Below, piece by piece: positions 44,603-54,055 of a stretch of DNA of 64,000 bases (the stretch's first letter is position 1; each line of letters starts with the position of its first letter). The translations under genes and the position numbers were made by a program. Below the pieces are notes generated by a model, which saw nothing but the letters and a program-made list of their open reading frames with translations, was not told where the DNA came from and did not search any database. Origin of the DNA: an uncultured Armatimonadota bacterium (lineage in GTDB: Bacteria; Armatimonadota; Fimbriimonadia; Fimbriimonadales; Fimbriimonadaceae); contig CAILEM010000129.1 of NCBI GenBank assembly GCA_903833215.1, positions 1 to 64,000 of the forward strand, written 5' to 3'.

Positions 44603-46312
44603 TTAGTGTCGATTCGCGCCGGTTAGGCTGTCGAAATACTCTTTGACTCGTTTTTGGTGTTCTTTCGGAATCTGCTGCCGATTGAGGGCGGACTCCGCCT
44701 TCTTCTGATAACTGGGAAGCACTTCCTTGTAAGGAACTGAGCTGCGGTTCCCGACGAGACTCGGCGCCTTGATTTCAACGTAAGGCATGGGACCTGAAGC
44801 TGGGCGCTGCTCGCCTGAGATCACGTCCGTTGTGGTGGTGCCTCGACTTGCTTCGGGTTTGTCGAGTTTATGAATTTGGCCATTATCGCCGTGCCAAATG
44901 TCTTCCGTAGGTGAGCCAGGGCCCGCCGGGGCAGGCATGAGACCTGGCAGCCCATTGATTCCGAGACCTGCGCCATTACACCTTCCTAAACGCTTGGCCC
45001 TCTTCATTGCTTCGAGGAGGGCTTCAAGGTACTCCTTCATCGCTTTAGGATCTTTGAGTTGGGCAGCAAGCTTCTCAAGCTGTTCCTTGAGTCGCTTTCG
45101 TTCCTCGTCTGTGAGCTTCGGGTGTCCCGATTTCGAAGCTTCCTTTGCGTCTTGGGCGAGCTTTTTCTCAATCTCCATCAACTCTTTGAAAAGCGGGTCC
45201 TGCATCATCTTTTGAAACACAGCTTTCGCCTCTTTCGAAAGGTCCAGAGCTTTTTGGAGGTCTGAATTCTGTTTGATGAGCTTGTTCAGTTCGGCGATCT
45301 GCTTTTCTAGTTCCTTCTTCTTCGCCTCAAGCTCGCTTCGTTCTTTTGCAGAGAGGTTGGGATTGGAAAGCTTCTTGTTGATCTCATCAAGCTGTCGCTG
45401 TAGGGACTGAAGCTGACTGTCGAGATTCTTTCTTTCCTGCTTGGCTCGGTCCATCATTTCTTGGCGTTGCCCATCCGACATCTGCGCCATTTGTGGACTC
45501 ATGTTTTCGAGACCGGCCTTTTCCAACTCACCTTTCATGAGTTGGTCCCGCGCCGTCTCCGCTTGAGCCATGCTTTGCTCGGAACTCTTTGCCGCCTCCT
45601 TCATAAGTTCGTCTGCTTTCTGTGCAAGCTCGTTTGACTTCTGAAGCGCTTCTTCTTTATTGAGATGGGCTTTCTCAAGATCACGGTCGAACCGGCGCAT
45701 TTCGTCGGCGAGCTTCTTTTCGGCAGCACTCATTTCTTGCTGAGCATCGGGCGTTTCGAAGTTTTCCTTGGTAACACGCTTGATGTTCTCTGCTTGCCTC
45801 TTGAGTTCAGCACGGTCTTTTTTCGCTTCCTCACTGAGCGCTACGGGAGTGTTTCCGAGCACGAAGATTGCGGCAGCGAGTGCACCGAAGCCGAGTGCTC
45901 CCGCATGCCAGCGGCTGAGACGGATTGGATAAATTCGCTTGGGAAGAATGGATGCAAGTTGCTCCTGGGCATCTAGCCGGAGTGCGCTGTCAAAGGACTC
46001 AGCGGAAGCGCTTCGTTCATTGGCAGTCGTTAAGCGGTCGTTCAGGCCGGCTCGGCGATCAATACTCTCGGCGAGCTGTTCAGCAGGAATTTTTCTGACC
46101 AGCCCAATCAGCCCACCAACGATCGCTGCGGCTGCCGTCAGCATGACCATCCACGCCCATTCGGTGTAAACCACCGATCGCCAGTCGAGCACCGACCAAA
46201 CGCTAGAAATGACGGCACCCAAAAAGGCACCCACTGCTAATCCACGCCACGCGCGAACGAGCCTCACTCGTTTTTCGAAGCTCTTAAGCTGCTTGGTAAG
46301 GTCGCTCATCAT
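44603..46312 (-). CDS. Long coiled-coil membrane protein in the MoxR operon
   Basis: 569 residues. Two TM helices near the N-terminus (about 25-70), a cytoplasmic-looking linker with RRAGLNDRLTTANE, and a third TM at about 140-160. A very long charged coiled coil (about 165-435, rich in Glu, Lys, Gln, Leu) is followed by a Gly/Pro-rich hinge and a C-terminal tail with VEIKAPSLVGNRSSVPYKEV and RVKEYFDSL. The architecture resembles DUF4175-type proteins next to MoxR genes. It may be a spacer or scaffold across the envelope. The start overlaps the upstream permease gene by 29 bp. Confidence 0.82.
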   Translation of the reverse strand: MMSDLTKQLKSFEKRVRLVRAWRGLAVGAFLGAVISSVWSVLDWRSVVYTEWAWMVMLTAAAAIVGGLIGLVRKIPAEQLAESIDRRAGLNDRLTTANERSASAESFDSALRLDAQEQLASILPKRIYPIRLSRWHAGALGFGALAAAIFVLGNTPVALSEEAKKDRAELKRQAENIKRVTKENFETPDAQQEMSAAEKKLADEMRRFDRDLEKAHLNKEEALQKSNELAQKADELMKEAAKSSEQSMAQAETARDQLMKGELEKAGLENMSPQMAQMSDGQRQEMMDRAKQERKNLDSQLQSLQRQLDEINKKLSNPNLSAKERSELEAKKKELEKQIAELNKLIKQNSDLQKALDLSKEAKAVFQKMMQDPLFKELMEIEKKLAQDAKEASKSGHPKLTDEERKRLKEQLEKLAAQLKDPKAMKEYLEALLEAMKRAKRLGRCNGAGLGINGLPGLMPAPAGPGSPTEDIWHGDNGQIHKLDKPEASRGTTTTDVISGEQRPASGPMPYVEIKAPSLVGNRSSVPYKEVLPSYQKKAESALNRQQIPKEHQKRVKEYFDSLTGANRH

Positions 46313-47909
46313 AGTTCCTCATCGATTTCAACTTTGTACGAGTTCTCGATTCCCCGATCGCAGTGATCACGACAGCAAGGCCGAAAAGAATCGCGCTGAA
46401 CAAGATTGCCTTCGGAATAGGCTCAGCCCTCCGTCCCGTAATAGGCTCCAGGATGTAAAGATCCCACAGACTCATCTTGTTAATATCGAGATCGATGCCC
46501 GCGACCGCTAATAGGAATGGATAGGGCATCACAACCAGAAACATAAACCCGGAGAATACGAGTACTCGGCTCGTCTTCAGGTTGTTCACCAGCGATGAGA
46601 CCAAGCGTGCCAGCGACCAGAAGAAGAACCAGAGGGTGAACGAGTAGATCGCAAAGATCCAAAAGTCAAAGCTCACTCCAATTCTCATGTGATACCAACC
46701 GCCGAATGCAAAGCCTCCGAAGAGGCACAGCAACATCGACAAGAGAAATGGAAACCCTCCAGCAGGAGTGCCATCCAGTAAGTGACGGATAGAGAAGACT
46801 CCATTTGGCATATAGCGCCGCTCTCGATCAAATCCGAAGCAGCCAACAAACGGCATAAAGAGGAAGATTGGCATCGCAACCCAACTCACCATGATTCCGC
46901 AAATAGCAGACCCAGTCACTGAGCCAATTCCTGATGAGCTAAAGGAAGTCGGGGCAATGTGGCAAAGGTATTCCCAGGCCATCCAACCGGCTATCCCCGA
47001 TAGAGTTGCAGTGTAGAGCAAAGCGTGAATCCGCAATCCGACGACTTCTTTCCCACCACTTGGGCTGAGCAACGCTCCCGCGCCGAGCAGACAAATCTTT
47101 ACGATCAGCAGCGAAACAACCGCCATGATCAGCCAGTTCGGAACTTGATGACCGCCCAGAGTCATGTAAGTTCGAGCTGCCTCACCTACCGTCCATGGAC
47201 TAAGGGCGACGAAACATGGAGCCTCACTTCCGGCTCCACCCCCACGACCATATCGAAGCGTCGCAAGGGCGGTTGACGAGGCAGCGTATGCGCCAATGTT
47301 GTAAAGCAGGGAAGCGGCATAGCTCCAGATGATCGCTCCGACTGGCTTGGGTGACACCGCGGACATCAAAAGAGCAAACGCAGTCAGGATCAGGCCCTGA
47401 AGCGAAAGCAGGATGTAGGCAACCAGAACGTCGGCCCAAGATGCTCCACCAAGGACCACCGAAGCTGCTGTCACGGGTAAAGACAGCACGAGCAGCATCC
47501 ATGTGTAACGGAAACTGCTGATCATCTTCCCGACCAGGTAGTACTTCGGCGTTACCGGTGCTGAGAACACAAGGTCAATGGATTGCCTTTGGCGTTCCGC
47601 CACGATGGACGTCGCGGTGAGGCCGGGGGCGACAATGCAAACCGTGAGCCCCAGCAACCCCATCGTCGTTTCGTAGAACTGCTTGAGGTGTGACTGAGCA
47701 TCGACGATCGTAACGCCTGACATGCCGGACATGCCCGACGTGGAGGAGTAAACGATCAAGGCGACCCCAATCAGCACGAAGAGATACAACCCGAACAATA
47801 AAACGGAGCGATTGCCGCGCAGTTGAACTCTGAAGTCGCGCATGGCGGTAGCGTTCCCGATGTAAACATCGCGATTTGCCACCATCCACGCCCCAATGGC
47901 TGAGGCCAT
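46284..47909 (-). CDS. ABC-2 type permease subunit
   Basis: 541 residues with about 12 hydrophobic helices, including the ABC-2 exporter hallmark TATSIVAERQRQSIDLVFSA after the first two helices. It would pair with the ATPase gene immediately upstream (TGATG, one-base overlap) and the second permease at 48831. The exported substrate is unknown. Confidence 0.88.
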   Translation of the reverse strand: MASAIGAWMVANRDVYIGNATAMRDFRVQLRGNRSVLLFGLYLFVLIGVALIVYSSTSGMSGMSGVTIVDAQSHLKQFYETTMGLLGLTVCIVAPGLTATSIVAERQRQSIDLVFSAPVTPKYYLVGKMISSFRYTWMLLVLSLPVTAASVVLGGASWADVLVAYILLSLQGLILTAFALLMSAVSPKPVGAIIWSYAASLLYNIGAYAASSTALATLRYGRGGGAGSEAPCFVALSPWTVGEAARTYMTLGGHQVPNWLIMAVVSLLIVKICLLGAGALLSPSGGKEVVGLRIHALLYTATLSGIAGWMAWEYLCHIAPTSFSSSGIGSVTGSAICGIMVSWVAMPIFLFMPFVGCFGFDRERRYMPNGVFSIRHLLDGTPAGGFPFLLSMLLCLFGGFAFGGWYHMRIGVSFDFWIFAIYSFTLWFFFWSLARLVSSLVNNLKTSRVLVFSGFMFLVVMPYPFLLAVAGIDLDINKMSLWDLYILEPITGRRAEPIPKAILFSAILFGLAVVITAIGESRTRTKLKSMRNYDERPYQAA

Positions 47910-48838
47910 CAGTTCAATGCTCCTGTCGTCAACTTGAGGAATACATCTTCGAGATCAGCGGAGTCCTCGCGGAATGTCGCGACGCGCATTCCCTTACCGA
48001 CCAGCTTGGCCAAAAAGTCCGCTTGAGCTTCAAGGTCACCTGAGAACTCCACTCGAAGATCGCCTTCACCAACTGCTACTGCACTCAATACGTTGGGCAT
48101 ATCCGCAATGGGACCCACAAAATCGGCTGCCGCGCCGAGAACCTGAACCGCCAACACGCGGTGGGGCTGCATTTCGGTAACGATTTTGCTTACCGGGCCA
48201 AACGCCAGTAATTCGCCGCGCTCAATGATCCCAACTGTGTTACAGAAGTCGGCAAGCTCGGGAAGAATGTGTGATGATACGATCACGATCTTGCCCATTC
48301 GACCGAGTTCCGCAATGAGCTCCTTGAGTTCTGCTCTGGCCCGAGGATCGAGGCCAGACGCCGGTTCGTCAAGAAGGAGAAGTGTAGGGTCGTGGACAAG
48401 GCATCGCGCCAAACATAGGCGCTGTTGCATTCCACGAGACAGCGACTGGACGAAAGCATCCTTCTTGATTGTCAGGTTTGTGAGCTCGAGGACGCTATCG
48501 ATAACCTCTCCACGCTGCTTCGTTGGCACTCGGTAGATTGCCGCGAAGAAGTCCAGATACTCCCAAACCTTGACGTCGTCATACAGCCCAAAGAAGTCCG
48601 GCATATAACCGATCATGCGGCGGACTTCCATCGTGTCACGTCGAATGTCGGCCCCGTTCAAGATTGCCGTGCCTGCCGTCGGCTCCAGCAACGTAGCGAT
48701 CATGCGAATCGTTGTTGTTTTTCCTGCACCATTCGAGCCGATAAAGCCGAAGATGTCCCCTGGATGCAAGTTGAACGATATCCCTTGCACAGCGGTAAGG
48801 CCAGCGTATTCTTTGCGGAGGTTTTTGACTTCAAGCAT
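47909..48838 (-). CDS. ABC transporter ATP-binding subunit
   Basis: 309 residues. Walker A GSNGAGKTTTIRM, signature SLSRGMQQRLCLA, Walker B LLLLDEPASGLDPRA, and the switch His in VSSHILPE. It is of the DrrA/NatA/GldA subclass that powers ABC-2 exporters. It overlaps the upstream permease by 8 bp and the downstream one by 1 bp, so the three form a permease-ATPase-permease exporter. Confidence 0.95.
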   Translation of the reverse strand: MLEVKNLRKEYAGLTAVQGISFNLHPGDIFGFIGSNGAGKTTTIRMIATLLEPTAGTAILNGADIRRDTMEVRRMIGYMPDFFGLYDDVKVWEYLDFFAAIYRVPTKQRGEVIDSVLELTNLTIKKDAFVQSLSRGMQQRLCLARCLVHDPTLLLLDEPASGLDPRARAELKELIAELGRMGKIVIVSSHILPELADFCNTVGIIERGELLAFGPVSKIVTEMQPHRVLAVQVLGAAADFVGPIADMPNVLSAVAVGEGDLRVEFSGDLEAQADFLAKLVGKGMRVATFREDSADLEDVFLKLTTGALN

Positions 48839-49712
48839 CTTTGTGACCCTGTGGGAGGAATTTCACTTCGTTTTCGGCGAAATTGAGCGTATTGGAAGCC
48901 CACGCCAAGAGAACGATCGTGAGCCCAAGATAGGTGAGTGTTTGCGGCCAGCCCCACCAAGGAGCCGGTACATTCGAAGGGAAGTCGGGTTGCGACGTGC
49001 CGGGGCCAACGGTCCCGGCTCCATTTCTACTAATAGCGTCATCACGGTCGCCGATCCGAGACAACACGACGAAAGGATGAAGGAAAAACGCTGCGTCCGT
49101 GGCGGGGCCGGACTGCCCCAATCCGACTAGCGCGGGAAATACGATTAGGATTGTAACCAGCGATCCAAGGGTTGCCCCTAGTGCCATCAGGCTTCGCTTC
49201 ACACGCGCGCTGAACAAAATCGTCAGGGCGCAAACGCACATCAGAAAGGTCACCGAAACGAGGTCGGCAACCAGGACGCTTTGCCAATGAGATCGATCGT
49301 ACGAAGTTGCGGCAATCTCGATCGGAACTTGGAACAAGATAACGGCGACACCCAGTGCTGCCATCGCACCCATGAATTTTCCGACAACGATTTGCGGCTT
49401 AGTAATCGGCGCCACAAGCAAAAGATCCCAACTCCGCCTCTCTCTCTCGCCCGAAATGGAGCCGTAAAGGAGCATGGGGGCAAGGACAGTAAGGAAAGCC
49501 GTCTGTGCGAAGATCATCACAATCGGGGAGATCGAAGTCCGGTTTTGAATGACGACCAGCAACAGAGTGGCATAGCAAATGATGCACAGCAGCACGACGA
49601 CGCCGTTCATCGAACTGGTCGCACTGGCTGACGTGTATCGCCGACGAAATCGCGTGATTTCGATGAGCATTGGGTTCTGAATAACCAGATCAAGCCATTT
49701 TTCCTTAATCAC
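48831..49712 (-). CDS. ABC-2 type permease subunit
   Basis: 293 residues from GTG 49712. AAAGGAGG six bases upstream and a GTGA overlap with the preceding stop fix this start; the ATG at 49730 lies within the ribosome site region. Six or more TM helices and the ABC-2 motif YGSISGERERRSWDLLLVAP are visible. It is the second permease of the exporter encoded with 46284-48838. Confidence 0.9.
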   Translation of the reverse strand: MIKEKWLDLVIQNPMLIEITRFRRRYTSASATSSMNGVVVLLCIICYATLLLVVIQNRTSISPIVMIFAQTAFLTVLAPMLLYGSISGERERRSWDLLLVAPITKPQIVVGKFMGAMAALGVAVILFQVPIEIAATSYDRSHWQSVLVADLVSVTFLMCVCALTILFSARVKRSLMALGATLGSLVTILIVFPALVGLGQSGPATDAAFFLHPFVVLSRIGDRDDAISRNGAGTVGPGTSQPDFPSNVPAPWWGWPQTLTYLGLTIVLLAWASNTLNFAENEVKFLPQGHKDA

Positions 49713-51730
49713 GGCTGACCTCCTTTCCATGCAGAGAAAATGGCGATGTTGGTGGCACTTCTCGAAGGAATCGGTTGACCGATTTGCGGACCCGGATGAA
49801 ACTCATTCATGGTTCCAACAAGGGCAACACGGGGTTTGTTGAGTGTGAAAGTGCGTATGTCTGTCACGGGATACGTTTCGTCCTTTGCGTTCGACTTGAA
49901 CTCAACTTGCACTGAAACATGCTTTCCTGGTGGGAGGTTTCCCAATACGATAAGCTCGCCTCCGACCGCGAGTTGGGCTCCACCGATCGTGTAAGGACTT
50001 GAATTCGTAATGTCGCACCTTGCGGATTTCTTTCCCTCAGACTCCAGGACGACGTGAATCCACGAGGAAATGGGAATCCGCTGCTTGTAGCTAATCTTTC
50101 GAAAGGCCAAGTTATTCGCGGGGAGATTCGTCACCAGAATTTCCCCAGTGTCCACTGGCTCCAAGTCCTTTGTATCTTCGTTCGGCACTGAGTACCCACG
50201 ATACGCCTGCTGCTCATTGGGTATCGATCCTAGTGAATCGATATTGGACAGGTGGAGATCGTAGGAACCTGCCCTCGGAATGAACATTTGAGTTGTCCCA
50301 ATGAACCAACCCTCTGAATCTCCTTCTTGGGCGAAGACGAGGCCATTTGTTACGGTGGACATCTTTCCGCTGTATAGAGAACCAGCAGATGTGAATAGGA
50401 TTGCGGCAAAAGCGAGGCTGATGATCGGCGCGGTGAACCAAGCAAGCTCACCGCGTTTCAACTTCTTAAGCAAAAGAAAGTTCACCGGCACAACCACCAC
50501 GAAGTAAGCCAACAGAATCGTCATGATCCGCTCGGTTGGTGGCAAAACCATGCTGAAGGGGTCGTCTTCAATCGGAGTTGGTTTGGCGCTGGCAAGAGGT
50601 GGAGGAACAGTGCCTGCAGTGGGCACGAAAGCAGTGCCCGTCCACATCCGATCTCCCCCTACTTGGCCGTTGTATTGGCTGAGGTAGCTTGCCGCCAAAA
50701 TCGTCGAATTCTGCTTGAGAATCCGAGTGAGCAATTTTTGACGTCCTTCCCAACTCCTGATCGGCGCCTCGAAAGGATTGAATGAAATGAAGATCGTCTT
50801 GCCGAGCCCGTGGGGGGCGTCAGCCCACACGAGGCAGTTGTCAGCAAACTCGCCGCGACCACCGAATACAGGAGCGCCAGTCGTAACACTCGCCCGGGGC
50901 ATCGGTGAACCGTCAACCAACAAGAAGCCTTCGGTGGACTTATTGGCAGAAGTATTTGGGTTTTCCCGTATGAAGTTTTCTCTGGAAGATTCGCCACCAA
51001 GTTGGGTGAGGTGAAGATGTGCTGCAGGGATCAGGCTGGCCCACCTTGTATCTGCAAGTACCGGTGATGAGACTCCCCCGATGAACACGATCGTCCCACC
51101 TTGAAGGCACCACAACTTTAGGGCCGCGACCTGTTCGTTTGAAAGCCTCTCAGATCCGGAGCCAAGGATCACTTTGCCGATGTCGGTATAGCCCACTGCT
51201 CGAGCAGGAGCCATTTCTGGTTTCGCATAGGCGTCCGTTAATCCGCTGCCATTGTCCGCTTCAGGATCGGGAGGCATGCCTGGATTGATCTGAATTTTCT
51301 GGGCAGTAGGCTTTCTCCTGATAAATCCGAGATCTCCAGACGTGTCGGATATGAGAAGTACGGGAATCCCATCCGGGTTGGAACCGCCACCGTTGTATTC
51401 CTTATCAACCTTTCCCTGATCTGTTTCCAGTGAGAAATGAAGGGTTCCGAACAGGAACGCCGGATAGGTGATGATCCGCTTCTTGGCCCCTCGTGGAAGT
51501 TCAACGGGGTAGTCCGTACGGTTTCCATCGGCAGAGACGACAAGGACTCCACGGGCATCGGGTCCAAGGTTTTGGATGTCGGCAACGATGGGGTTCACAC
51601 TGCGGCCAGTGAAATTGCCTTCAAAACTTGATTGAAGTTCGAGTTTTAGCGTCTCGCTTGCAAGTGCGGAAGCGCCGAGCGTCCAGACAAGCGTAGCCAC
51701 CCATAAGTTTCGTATTGTCTGAATTGCCAT
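49709..51730 (-). CDS. Membrane protein opening the ABC/MoxR/VWA operon
   Basis: 673 residues from ATG 51730, giving a signal peptide ending ASALA; a longer frame to 51772 is less likely. An extracytoplasmic beta domain (about 25-130) precedes a GATase-like alpha/beta segment (VLLISDTSGDLGF, LKLWCLQGGTIVFIGG). Two TM helices sit near 430-485 (MTILLAYFVVVVPVNFLLL), and a beta-rich C-terminal part follows. It is comparable in layout to GldG-type accessory proteins of gliding ABC exporters, but homology is not established. First gene of the nine-gene operon. Confidence 0.78.
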   Translation of the reverse strand: MAIQTIRNLWVATLVWTLGASALASETLKLELQSSFEGNFTGRSVNPIVADIQNLGPDARGVLVVSADGNRTDYPVELPRGAKKRIITYPAFLFGTLHFSLETDQGKVDKEYNGGGSNPDGIPVLLISDTSGDLGFIRRKPTAQKIQINPGMPPDPEADNGSGLTDAYAKPEMAPARAVGYTDIGKVILGSGSERLSNEQVAALKLWCLQGGTIVFIGGVSSPVLADTRWASLIPAAHLHLTQLGGESSRENFIRENPNTSANKSTEGFLLVDGSPMPRASVTTGAPVFGGRGEFADNCLVWADAPHGLGKTIFISFNPFEAPIRSWEGRQKLLTRILKQNSTILAASYLSQYNGQVGGDRMWTGTAFVPTAGTVPPPLASAKPTPIEDDPFSMVLPPTERIMTILLAYFVVVVPVNFLLLKKLKRGELAWFTAPIISLAFAAILFTSAGSLYSGKMSTVTNGLVFAQEGDSEGWFIGTTQMFIPRAGSYDLHLSNIDSLGSIPNEQQAYRGYSVPNEDTKDLEPVDTGEILVTNLPANNLAFRKISYKQRIPISSWIHVVLESEGKKSARCDITNSSPYTIGGAQLAVGGELIVLGNLPPGKHVSVQVEFKSNAKDETYPVTDIRTFTLNKPRVALVGTMNEFHPGPQIGQPIPSRSATNIAIFSAWKGGQP

Positions 51731-51881
51731 CGACTCGTCTCTTGCCTTCTCGGACGTTGTGAGATGCCTCAAACGTTTGCCAAAGTTTTACAACGACGAA
51801 CGCTATTACGATTCAGTTTACGCCGGGAAATCAAAAATGGTGATGCCACCTTTCTGGGACAGGTGGCATCGAGGGCTGGAG

Positions 51882-53498
51882 CTATGGATTTGCGGTGATT
51901 CGAACGTTCTTGAGTCCCCACGCCATCTGCGATAACGTGCCGGTGAGATTGCCCGCGAACACGATTGTGACGGTACTCCCGGTATGTGCCAAGGTGCAGG
52001 TGAGGTGATACGAGGAGTCGTTGTAGAGGATAGCCGGGTCGCTTGTGTACCCCAGCGTATTCTGCTCATAACTTCCCGTAGCTGGAGCGTTGGTTCCGCT
52101 CAACGGGTAACTCTGCGTGTCGCCAAGGATATTTGAGAACGACTGGTTGAAAGCACTTGTGCCTCCAATGGAAACGCCCAAGGTGCTACTGTTTGAAATT
52201 CCAGCCCATGCGCCGATGACGTAAAGGTCGAAACTTACGGTCAGTGAGCTATGTGTCGTTAGACTGGCCAGCACCAACTGTGCAGTATTCGCGCCGCTCA
52301 TTCGGCCCAGGAACTTCACCCCATTTGGCGTTGCTTCATTTGTCGAAGGAGTCCACACGCCCGGAACGCCACTGTTGAAGTCGTAGAAGTAAGTCGAAGG
52401 CGAAACGACCGTGACCGTTGAAGTACCCGTCCGTGAGGGGTCTGCAGAACTGGTAGCAGTAACGGTGACTGTTCCCGCCGTTGCGGGTGCGGTGAACAGA
52501 CCGGTTGAACTTATGGATCCGCTCGATGTCGTCCAGGTAACCGCTGAAGTAGTGGCACCTGTGACATTCGATGCGAATTGCTGGGTTTGACCGATCACCA
52601 CGGTAACTGGCGTTGGGGTGACAAACACATTGATCGAATTGACTATCACGGGTACGGTCGTAGCGCTAGATGGATGCCCTACGCTCGTGGCTGTTACAGA
52701 ATAGGTTCCACCCGTCTCTCCAGCATGGAACAACCCAGTTGCGGTGATCGTGCCGCCAGTTGCAGACCATGTAACTCGCTGATCGACGAGATTCGAAATC
52801 GACGCGGAGAACTGGACCATTTGATTGGTGCCTAGCGTTGGCGTTATCGGTGTGACCTGAACCGCGATCGTACTCACCGAAACGGTCACCTTTGCGAAGG
52901 CAGTTGCGTCCGCAACGCTGGTTGCTTTCACTGTGCAAGTGGATGCCACATTGGGTGCCGTAAAGAGTCCATTTGAATCGATGGACCCAAGGGTTGTCGA
53001 CCAAGTGACGGCTGGGTTGGTCGACCCGCTAACCGTGGCACTAAATTGGACCTTGCCACCCGGAGTGATGGATGCGGTGGTCGGGCTAATCGCTACCGTG
53101 ACAACGCTTGAGGCGGTCACCGTAATCTGTGCCACAGCCTTTACTGAGGGATTGGAAACACTTGTTGCGGTGACGGTAGCCGTGCCAGCAACGGCTGGTG
53201 CCGTGTAATTTCCAGACTGGTCGATAGAACCGCCTTGACATGTCCAAGTCACGTCCGAGTTCGTCGAGCCGGAAACGGTTGCGATAAACGTCTTCAGTCC
53301 GCGAGCAGCAAGGGTTGTTGAGGAAGGTGTGATTTGAACAGTGACCTCCGTCGAGTTCGTTCCGCCGCTTCCACCGCACCCCAAGAGAATCCCAATCATG
53401 AGAAGTAGGGCGAGGCCAACGCTCAGCCAGCGGCCAGTGACACGGTCGGTTGCCTCAGCCAGGGATGGCTTGTAGCGGTCTATTTTCTGTTTTATCAT
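51882..53498 (-). CDS. Lipoprotein with four bacterial Ig-like repeats
   Basis: 538 residues. A basic N-terminus and hydrophobic segment end in the lipobox LLGCGG. Four tandem Ig-like (Big_2-type) repeats of about 80-85 residues follow (each with VTWxxxxGxIxxxGxFTAP and VTATS). A C-terminal domain of about 160 residues (YFYDFNSGVPGVWTP on) looks like a carbohydrate-binding or lamin-like beta-sandwich. It is probably a surface-exposed adhesin or glycan-binding protein. The 182-bp gap upstream shows no recognised element. Confidence 0.85.
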   Translation of the reverse strand: MIKQKIDRYKPSLAEATDRVTGRWLSVGLALLLMIGILLGCGGSGGTNSTEVTVQITPSSTTLAARGLKTFIATVSGSTNSDVTWTCQGGSIDQSGNYTAPAVAGTATVTATSVSNPSVKAVAQITVTASSVVTVAISPTTASITPGGKVQFSATVSGSTNPAVTWSTTLGSIDSNGLFTAPNVASTCTVKATSVADATAFAKVTVSVSTIAVQVTPITPTLGTNQMVQFSASISNLVDQRVTWSATGGTITATGLFHAGETGGTYSVTATSVGHPSSATTVPVIVNSINVFVTPTPVTVVIGQTQQFASNVTGATTSAVTWTTSSGSISSTGLFTAPATAGTVTVTATSSADPSRTGTSTVTVVSPSTYFYDFNSGVPGVWTPSTNEATPNGVKFLGRMSGANTAQLVLASLTTHSSLTVSFDLYVIGAWAGISNSSTLGVSIGGTSAFNQSFSNILGDTQSYPLSGTNAPATGSYEQNTLGYTSDPAILYNDSSYHLTCTLAHTGSTVTIVFAGNLTGTLSQMAWGLKNVRITANP

Positions 53499-53680
53499 GG
53501 GAATCCCACCTCGGAGCTGTTAGGCAACGTTGGACAGACGACCCGAGGGCCGGTCATGTTCGCAATTGGCTGAGGTTGATCCACTCTGATCACCCGCAAG
53601 GGACGAGCTAGATTCGCGTACGCTTGAATCTACGACCCTAGGGTGGAAGAGGGAAATGAGGATTCCGTGAGAATTGGCTA

Positions 53681-54055
53681 CTACACAGCTTTTGGCATAA
53701 AGCTAGTGCCACATCCGCAGCTCTTTCCTGCATTCGGATTGTCGAACTTAAATCCGCCACCGATGAGGTTGCCCGTGTAGTCGAAAACACTTCCGCGAAG
53801 GTAGACCGCTGATTTTGCATCGCAGACGACATGGACGCCTTCGAATTCGTGCTCGATATCGATCGTCTTCTTCGTGGTGTCGAGCTTCATGACGTACTCT
53901 AGCCCACTGCATCCGCCCCCTTTGACACCAAGACGAAGGAACACATCTTGCCTCCCATCTTTGGCGATGAGTCGCTTGACTTGGTTAATGGCCTTGTCAG
54001 TGATTGAAATTGGAAACGTTTCGTGTTCGTAAGTCTTCGTGCTTTCCATGATCAT
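53681..54055 (-). CDS. sufA: A-type Fe-S carrier of the SUF operon
   Basis: 124 residues with the three ligands Cys49 (KGGGCSGLEY), Cys113 and Cys115 (SCGCGTSF). It carries Fe-S clusters from the SUF scaffold to target proteins. The ATG overlaps the Rrf2 stop (ATGA). Last gene of the SUF operon; unlike the carrier at 26687-27118 it has no extra cysteine tail. Confidence 0.9.
   Translation of the reverse strand: MIMESTKTYEHETFPISITDKAINQVKRLIAKDGRQDVFLRLGVKGGGCSGLEYVMKLDTTKKTIDIEHEFEGVHVVCDAKSAVYLRGSVFDYTGNLIGGGFKFDNPNAGKSCGCGTSFMPKAV

Noticed and set aside
51882-53498. Short periodic repeats that could suggest a CRISPR-like or tandem DNA array
   Set aside because: The periodicity of about 250 bp reflects four Ig-like protein repeats; there are no identical direct repeats with unique spacers.
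53499-53680. A riboswitch (for example cyclic-di-GMP type) in the leader of the Ig-repeat lipoprotein
   Set aside because: I could not match the conserved core motifs of any riboswitch class I know.
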